Origin: a virus
IMG/VR virus record: IMGVR_UViG_3300006802_000509
Coordinates: 1-25,289 of that record
DNA: 25,289 nucleotides
Strand: one strand, 5' to 3'
The translations under genes and the position numbers were made by a program. How positions within the stretch are numbered: the stretch's first letter is position 1; each line of letters opens with the position of its first letter. Below the pieces are notes generated by a model. It was not told where the DNA came from. It saw nothing but the letters and a program-made list of their open reading frames with translations, and searched no databases. Below are positions 21,445-25,289 of the stretch, piece after piece.

Positions 21445-22869
21445 TCACGCGCCCCAATCGACAGAGTCGATCACGCAGACTTCATCGCCGCGGTACGTCG
21501 CACCGAAGTCGTGCTTCGCCGTCGCCTGGATCACAACCTCGCGGTTTGTGATGCCGGACTGCATGGTGCCGCTCGGGTCCTTGTACGCTCCACCGTCGAA
21601 CGCGTTGATCTCGAGGCCTTCGCTTTCGGCGATGACGAGGTGGCCGAACGCCGCAAAGTAAACCTCGCTTTTATTCCCTGTACCCGTGCCGGCAGCGTCG
21701 CCAGTGAGGTTCTTCGGAATCTGCGTGGTCTTCTTGAACGGAAAACCGTACCACGTGCCAGCGCGCAGCTCGGGCCAGATTTCCATTTGCGTCGTCGAGT
21801 TGCGCTTCGACATGAGCCCGTACACCTCGCGCACCGGGATGATCCATCCTGGGTTCACGAGAGGCACGTTGCTGTCTTCGACGAGGCGCATAGCCTTGAG
21901 CGCGTCGGCGGTGATGGTGTCAACGGTGACGGCGCCAGTCGCCAGCGTGCGGTTGAACACGTGAGCCGAACCACCGCCCGACGACAAACCCGCCCAATAC
22001 TTCATGCCGCGCGGCGTGTCGGCAGTGCCGTCACCACGAATAAACGCAAGGTCTTCGCGCGCAGCGAGCACGCGAGCGAGGTGCATGCGCAAAAACTCGT
22101 CCACCGAGTAGCTGCTCTCGGCGAGAAGTTCTTTGGACATGGCGACGATCGCCGCGAGGATCTTGCGCGACAGGTTGAGCCGGCCTTCACCGGGCTGGGT
22201 CGCATTGGGTCCGGTGTTCTCACCGACGTATGACGCTGTCGCCGCCGCCGAAATGAATGGCATGGAGAGCTGCCCGCTCGAGAGCGGAAGCGTCGAGACT
22301 CCCGAGGACCGCACCACTGCGAGCGGCACAAGGAAGTCGATGATCTCGCTCGCGAGTTCGGGCTGAACGAAGCCCGCGCCGCTGCCGAGAGTAGTGGTTC
22401 CGAGGGCACGCTGCGCACGCTCACGGGTGAGATTGTCGCCGCTGCCGAGGTTGCGGACGTGGTCGCGTGACTCCTCGAGGAGACCGGCGATTTCCGCGTC
22501 GTCCCATGACTGCGCAACGGCGATAGCCCCTTCAATCGAAGCATTGCCGCTGAGCGCAACGCTGCGAGCCATGGCGCGCATCATGCGGACAGCGCGAAGA
22601 CCACGCGGGTCCTTGCGCTTGCCGTTGCCGATGCGATCGACGAACTGCTCGATGGTCTCGTCGGCGCCCATCACCTCGGGGCGTCCCGATGCGAGTGCGG
22701 CAGCGTAACGGCTGCGCGCGCGCACGCCTGCAGGCGACGAGAGTGCCGCCAGCTTCGCGTCGAGCTCGCGCACCTTTTCGTTTTGTTTCTCCATCCGCTC
22801 GGCGATGTCCGCGCCGAACGCGCCGAGCTCACTCTTCACCTCGGCGATGACGTCCTTGTTTCCGGCCAT
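21445..22869 (-). CDS. Major capsid protein, HK97 fold
   Basis: ATG 22869 follows CGGAG with seven spacer bases (474 aa); a longer frame has no ribosome site. Residues 1-45 form a coiled coil (KDVIAEVKSELGAFG, RMEKQNEKVRELDAKLAAL), and the segment up to about 150 is helical, a scaffold-like delta region that is usually removed by the protease. The HK97 fold then begins with LGTTTLGSGAGFVQPELASE near 156. Later signatures include ILAAIVAMSKELLAESSY, the E-loop/P-domain boundary, and FIRGDGTADTPRGM, the typical MCP stretch. It is followed by a hairpin and a decoration-like protein. Confidence 0.93.
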   Translation of the reverse strand: MAGNKDVIAEVKSELGAFGADIAERMEKQNEKVRELDAKLAALSSPAGVRARSRYAAALASGRPEVMGADETIEQFVDRIGNGKRKDPRGLRAVRMMRAMARSVALSGNASIEGAIAVAQSWDDAEIAGLLEESRDHVRNLGSGDNLTRERAQRALGTTTLGSGAGFVQPELASEIIDFLVPLAVVRSSGVSTLPLSSGQLSMPFISAAATASYVGENTGPNATQPGEGRLNLSRKILAAIVAMSKELLAESSYSVDEFLRMHLARVLAAREDLAFIRGDGTADTPRGMKYWAGLSSGGGSAHVFNRTLATGAVTVDTITADALKAMRLVEDSNVPLVNPGWIIPVREVYGLMSKRNSTTQMEIWPELRAGTWYGFPFKKTTQIPKNLTGDAAGTGTGNKSEVYFAAFGHLVIAESEGLEINAFDGGAYKDPSGTMQSGITNREVVIQATAKHDFGATYRGDEVCVIDSVDWGA

Positions 22870-22927
22870 GTGTGTCTCCGTAGTGCACGGCCGGCGTCCA
22901 CCATGGCGCCGGGTTGCGTGCGCAGTC

Positions 22928-23800
22928 TCAGGGCTTTGCAAGCTGGGCAGACAGGATGCCCGCCAGTGCGCCGCGCATGTCGTCCTCGGTCTCTTCGTTC
23001 TTGGCCTTGTCGGCGAGCGGCTCGTCCGACGACGGCGACGCCTCGCTTTTTTCCTCGCCGTCGGTCTCGATCTCGACGGAAACGCGAGGAGCTGCAGCCA
23101 TCACTAGGCCTTCGCCGCAGTGTGGGCACACGAGGGATACGGGGTCGGCGCGCTTCACAAGCGATCTCCTCGGCGCGTCAGCTGCGCGCCATACAGACAT
23201 GAGAGCCAGCCGCACGGCCAGCGGAGTCATCGGGTCGTCGAGCAAACGCTCGACGTCAGAGCGCAAGCGCACGCCGTCTGCACGGCTTGTGAGCGCCAGC
23301 GGGTCGGCGCCGATGTTTACGAGGCTCCACTCGTCGAGTTCGGCCTGCAGGATCTCGAGCGCCCAAGGGATTTCGCTTCTCACGTCGGCGGATGACGGCT
23401 CGGCCTCGACGATGCCGAACCCAACCGACGCGGCATGCCCGCGCGTGGCGGCGACTTCGCCGAGCGCATAGGCCAGCTCGGAGACATCACGTGGCAGCGG
23501 TGCGAACACGGCGCGCAGCTCGGAGCCGCGCACCTCGACGACGCTATCGCCGACGCGTGGCGCCGAGCGGTCGTGGTTCCACAACACCACCGGGTTGCGC
23601 TTGTACGCGTCGAGCTTCCACCCAGCTGCACGGATGACGTGGCCGTCAGCCGCGCGCGCCTCGGTCGAGATAACGAACGGCACCAGCCGGCCGGCCGCAG
23701 CGTCGTCGCCGAACTCCGCGCGCACGCGCTCGCGGTCCTCGGGCAAGAGCTCGGCGCGGACGCGAGGCGCGGCGGCGCGCATGTAACGTGGGGTCGTCAT
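22928..23800 (-). CDS. HK97-family prohead protease (S78)
   Basis: ATG 23800 has AGGAGAAGG upstream and overlaps the portal stop as ATGA (290 aa). It should cleave the capsid delta region during maturation. The core shows PVVLWNHDRSAP with catalytic H76, then GHAASVGF with the serine S125, and the family block LDEWSLVNIGADP (about 155-167). After the core the chain has CPHCG (C225, C228) and an acidic, disordered C-terminal tail. A lone CxxC pair in a prohead protease is unusual. Order portal-protease-MCP is classical. Confidence 0.93.
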   Translation of the reverse strand: MTTPRYMRAAAPRVRAELLPEDRERVRAEFGDDAAAGRLVPFVISTEARAADGHVIRAAGWKLDAYKRNPVVLWNHDRSAPRVGDSVVEVRGSELRAVFAPLPRDVSELAYALGEVAATRGHAASVGFGIVEAEPSSADVRSEIPWALEILQAELDEWSLVNIGADPLALTSRADGVRLRSDVERLLDDPMTPLAVRLALMSVWRAADAPRRSLVKRADPVSLVCPHCGEGLVMAAAPRVSVEIETDGEEKSEASPSSDEPLADKAKNEETEDDMRGALAGILSAQLAKP

Positions 23801-25167
23801 TGGACCTTCTCCTCGTCGGGGGCGGAAAGGACCCCCATCACCTCGCCGGCCGGGAGCACCTGCTCATCCACCTGGTCCGGCGTCGGCACGGCGCCCGGCG
23901 CGGCGTAAAGGCGATCGCCGTCGTCGCCGTCGAGCGGAGGCTCACCAGCGCGCGCGCGAATCTCGTTCAGGGTGAAGGCGCCGGGCAGCGCGACGATGAC
24001 GGACTTCTCGAACTCGGCGTCCGACGGAACCGGGCTCACGTAGTCGAGGATCAGGTCGTCGCCATACTCGGGCACCAGCCACGCCTGCAGCTCGGAGCGA
24101 AGCCGCTCGAGCATGGGCACCGTTGAGAACCGCGCGAAGAGAACCTCGGCGGCGTCGATCGTCGAGCGGTTGCTGTTCTCGAGCACTCCGAGGATCTCGG
24201 GCGGCGTGCCGAAGACCTGCACGGTGAAGTCGCGCAAGAGCTTTCGCAGCTCGACGTATTGCGACTCCACGAGGGTGTGGCTCAAGGTCTGAACCTTGAA
24301 GTCACGCGAGAGGAAGTGCGTTTGCCCGGCGCGCTCGATGCCGCGGTGTTTGTTTTCGAAGTCCGTGGCAAACCGCTTCAGCTGCTCCTCGGCGACGCCA
24401 TTGATCGCAACGATCGTCTCAGGAGTTGCGCGGTTGAAAAATCGCGTCTTTGCCATCGCTGACGCGTACTCGTCGGTTTCGAGCTCGTCGCCGAGCGCGC
24501 CCGCGGTTCCGACGCCACGACGGCGGAAAGGGTCGAGGGGATCGTGTTGCTTTATCCACACGATGTCGTCGTCGGGCACCTCGAGGATGCCGCCGCCGCG
24601 ACCGAACGATGGCGCGTTGATACTCCACGTGTCGCGGCCCTGATCGGGCATGCGCATGATCCACGTCGGCGTCACCGGCCATATCTCAGAGACGCGGCCT
24701 TGCTTGTCGCGGTCGAGCGCCCAGAACGATTCGCCGAGCAGGTCGTGGTGCTTGCTCGTGACCTCCCACAGCGCGCGGCCCGTCATGTACGGGTTGGGCC
24801 TCTCGAGCACGCGCAGAAACGGATGGTCGAGCAGCGGGTCTACCGCGCCGGCCTCGACGAGCGCGTCGATGGCGCGGTGGCGTCGGTCGCTTTGGGCGCG
24901 CAAACCGCGGAAGTCGCGCGAGCTGAGGCGAGCACCGACGCGGCGGCGGTAAAGCACCCACTCGACGGATGCGAGCGACTCAGCCCGACGTCGCACGACG
25001 GCGTGCAACCACGGGAGTTGCGCGTACGCCTCGAGCAGCTCGCGCGATCCTTTCTTCGGCGGAGACCCGTTGCCCAGCGTTGCCAGCTGCAGCGCCAGGC
25101 GGTCGGCCGGGTCGGCGACGTGCTGCTGTGCTCGGGTCTCGCGCTTCCAAAGGTGCCACCACGCCAT
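23797..25167 (-). CDS. HK97-family portal protein
   Basis: The portal forms the ring through which DNA enters and leaves the head. ATG 25167 (456 aa) is used; a TTG at 25191 would add eight residues, and neither has a strong ribosome site. Typical segments include LPWLHAVVRRRAESLASVEW, HPFLRVLERPNPYMTGRALW, and GESFWALDRDKQGRVSEIWP. Later come IVWIKQHDPLDPFRRRGVGT, DFTVQVFGTPPEILGVLEN with SNRSTIDAAEVLFARFS, and FTLNEIRARAGEPPLDG near the end, all hallmarks of the HK97 type. It is coupled by ATGA to the protease. The expected terminase gene would be to the right, outside the window. Confidence 0.93.
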   Translation of the reverse strand: MAWWHLWKRETRAQQHVADPADRLALQLATLGNGSPPKKGSRELLEAYAQLPWLHAVVRRRAESLASVEWVLYRRRVGARLSSRDFRGLRAQSDRRHRAIDALVEAGAVDPLLDHPFLRVLERPNPYMTGRALWEVTSKHHDLLGESFWALDRDKQGRVSEIWPVTPTWIMRMPDQGRDTWSINAPSFGRGGGILEVPDDDIVWIKQHDPLDPFRRRGVGTAGALGDELETDEYASAMAKTRFFNRATPETIVAINGVAEEQLKRFATDFENKHRGIERAGQTHFLSRDFKVQTLSHTLVESQYVELRKLLRDFTVQVFGTPPEILGVLENSNRSTIDAAEVLFARFSTVPMLERLRSELQAWLVPEYGDDLILDYVSPVPSDAEFEKSVIVALPGAFTLNEIRARAGEPPLDGDDGDRLYAAPGAVPTPDQVDEQVLPAGEVMGVLSAPDEEKVQ

Positions 25168-25223
25168 GAGGGCAGAGTCCCGCGCGGGCAAGCTGCGAGG
25201 CTGAACGGATCTGACGCCTGATC

Positions 25224-25243
25224 AGGCCGGCCCAGCCCGGCCT
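25224..25243 (-). terminator. GC-rich hairpin upstream of the portal gene
   Basis: AGGCCGG and CCGGCCT form a perfect 7-bp stem around a 6-base loop. It lies between a possible upstream stop (25249) and the portal start. No T-run follows, so termination is uncertain. Confidence 0.4.
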
Positions 25244-25248
25244 CGCGT

Positions 25249-25287
25249 TCACCGAAAACGAAAATCCGGCGCGAATTTCTGCGCAAG
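25249..25287 (-). CDS. Possible 3' end of the upstream gene
   Basis: One minus-strand frame ends at TGA 25249-25251 with the last residues LAQKFAPDFRFR. Order in related phages predicts the large terminase here. Only 12 residues are visible, so neither the gene nor the frame is established. The hairpin just after the stop gives slight support. Confidence 0.25.
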   Translation of the reverse strand, partial: LAQKFAPDFRFR

Positions 25288-25289
25288 AC

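Noticed and set aside
21325-22233. Plus-strand frame of about 300 codons opposite the capsid gene
   Set aside because: Shadow of the major capsid gene; the Arg/His-rich composition is typical of antisense frames.

Overview
The window is almost entirely one temperate, tailed (siphovirus-type) phage genome or prophage from a high-GC bacterial host. Nothing here identifies the host. The high GC, frequent GTG/TTG starts, M15-type endolysin and high third-position GC are compatible with several phyla. I see no unmistakable host gene, tRNA, rRNA, CRISPR array or insertion sequence. Every gene except one lies on the minus strand, so gene order runs from right to left. Most neighbours overlap through ATGA, GTGA, TGATG or TAATG junctions, as in tightly coupled phage operons.

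Late operon, right to left (about 25.25 kb to 5.16 kb): a possible 3' end of an upstream gene (terminase would be expected), then HK97-type portal, prohead protease and major capsid protein with an N-terminal scaffold-like region. A decoration-like protein, head-tail connector and a likely head-closure protein follow. Next comes a roughly 4-kb block of adhesin or fibre-type genes inserted in the neck module (about 15.6-19.6 kb), including a 578-residue head-spike-type protein with two internal repeats. The operon continues with an HK97 gp10-like protein, a likely tail terminator, a small zinc-ribbon protein, the major tail protein and an overlapping tail-assembly chaperone pair with -1 slippery heptamers. 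It ends with the tape measure, a distal-tail-like protein, a 1332-residue hub/fibre protein with a glycine-rich tip, two one-segment membrane proteins and an M15 endolysin.

Control region (about 4.61-4.91 kb): a gene-poor stretch, visibly richer in A/T than its surroundings, upstream of the only plus-strand gene, a short XRE-type repressor. It contains a 10-bp-periodic triple repeat and a CRP-like palindrome, and the repressor may be translated without a leader.

Early/integration operon (about 4.61 kb to 0): a small protein, a RecB/Cas4-like PD-(D/E)XK nuclease, a RecA-like (Sak4/AAA_24-type) ATPase, two small HTH proteins with a small unknown between them, a tyrosine integrase and two small unknowns. 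It closes with the start of a hexapeptide-repeat (left-handed beta-helix-like) protein that runs off the left edge and contains a perfect 72-bp tandem duplication.

Most of this is a recognisable phage plan. The less ordinary parts are the neck-located fibre cassette, the hub-fibre fusion, the two candidate frameshift sites, the xis/int overlap, the control region and the repeat protein next to the integrase. No computation or database search was run; family names rest on motifs read by eye.
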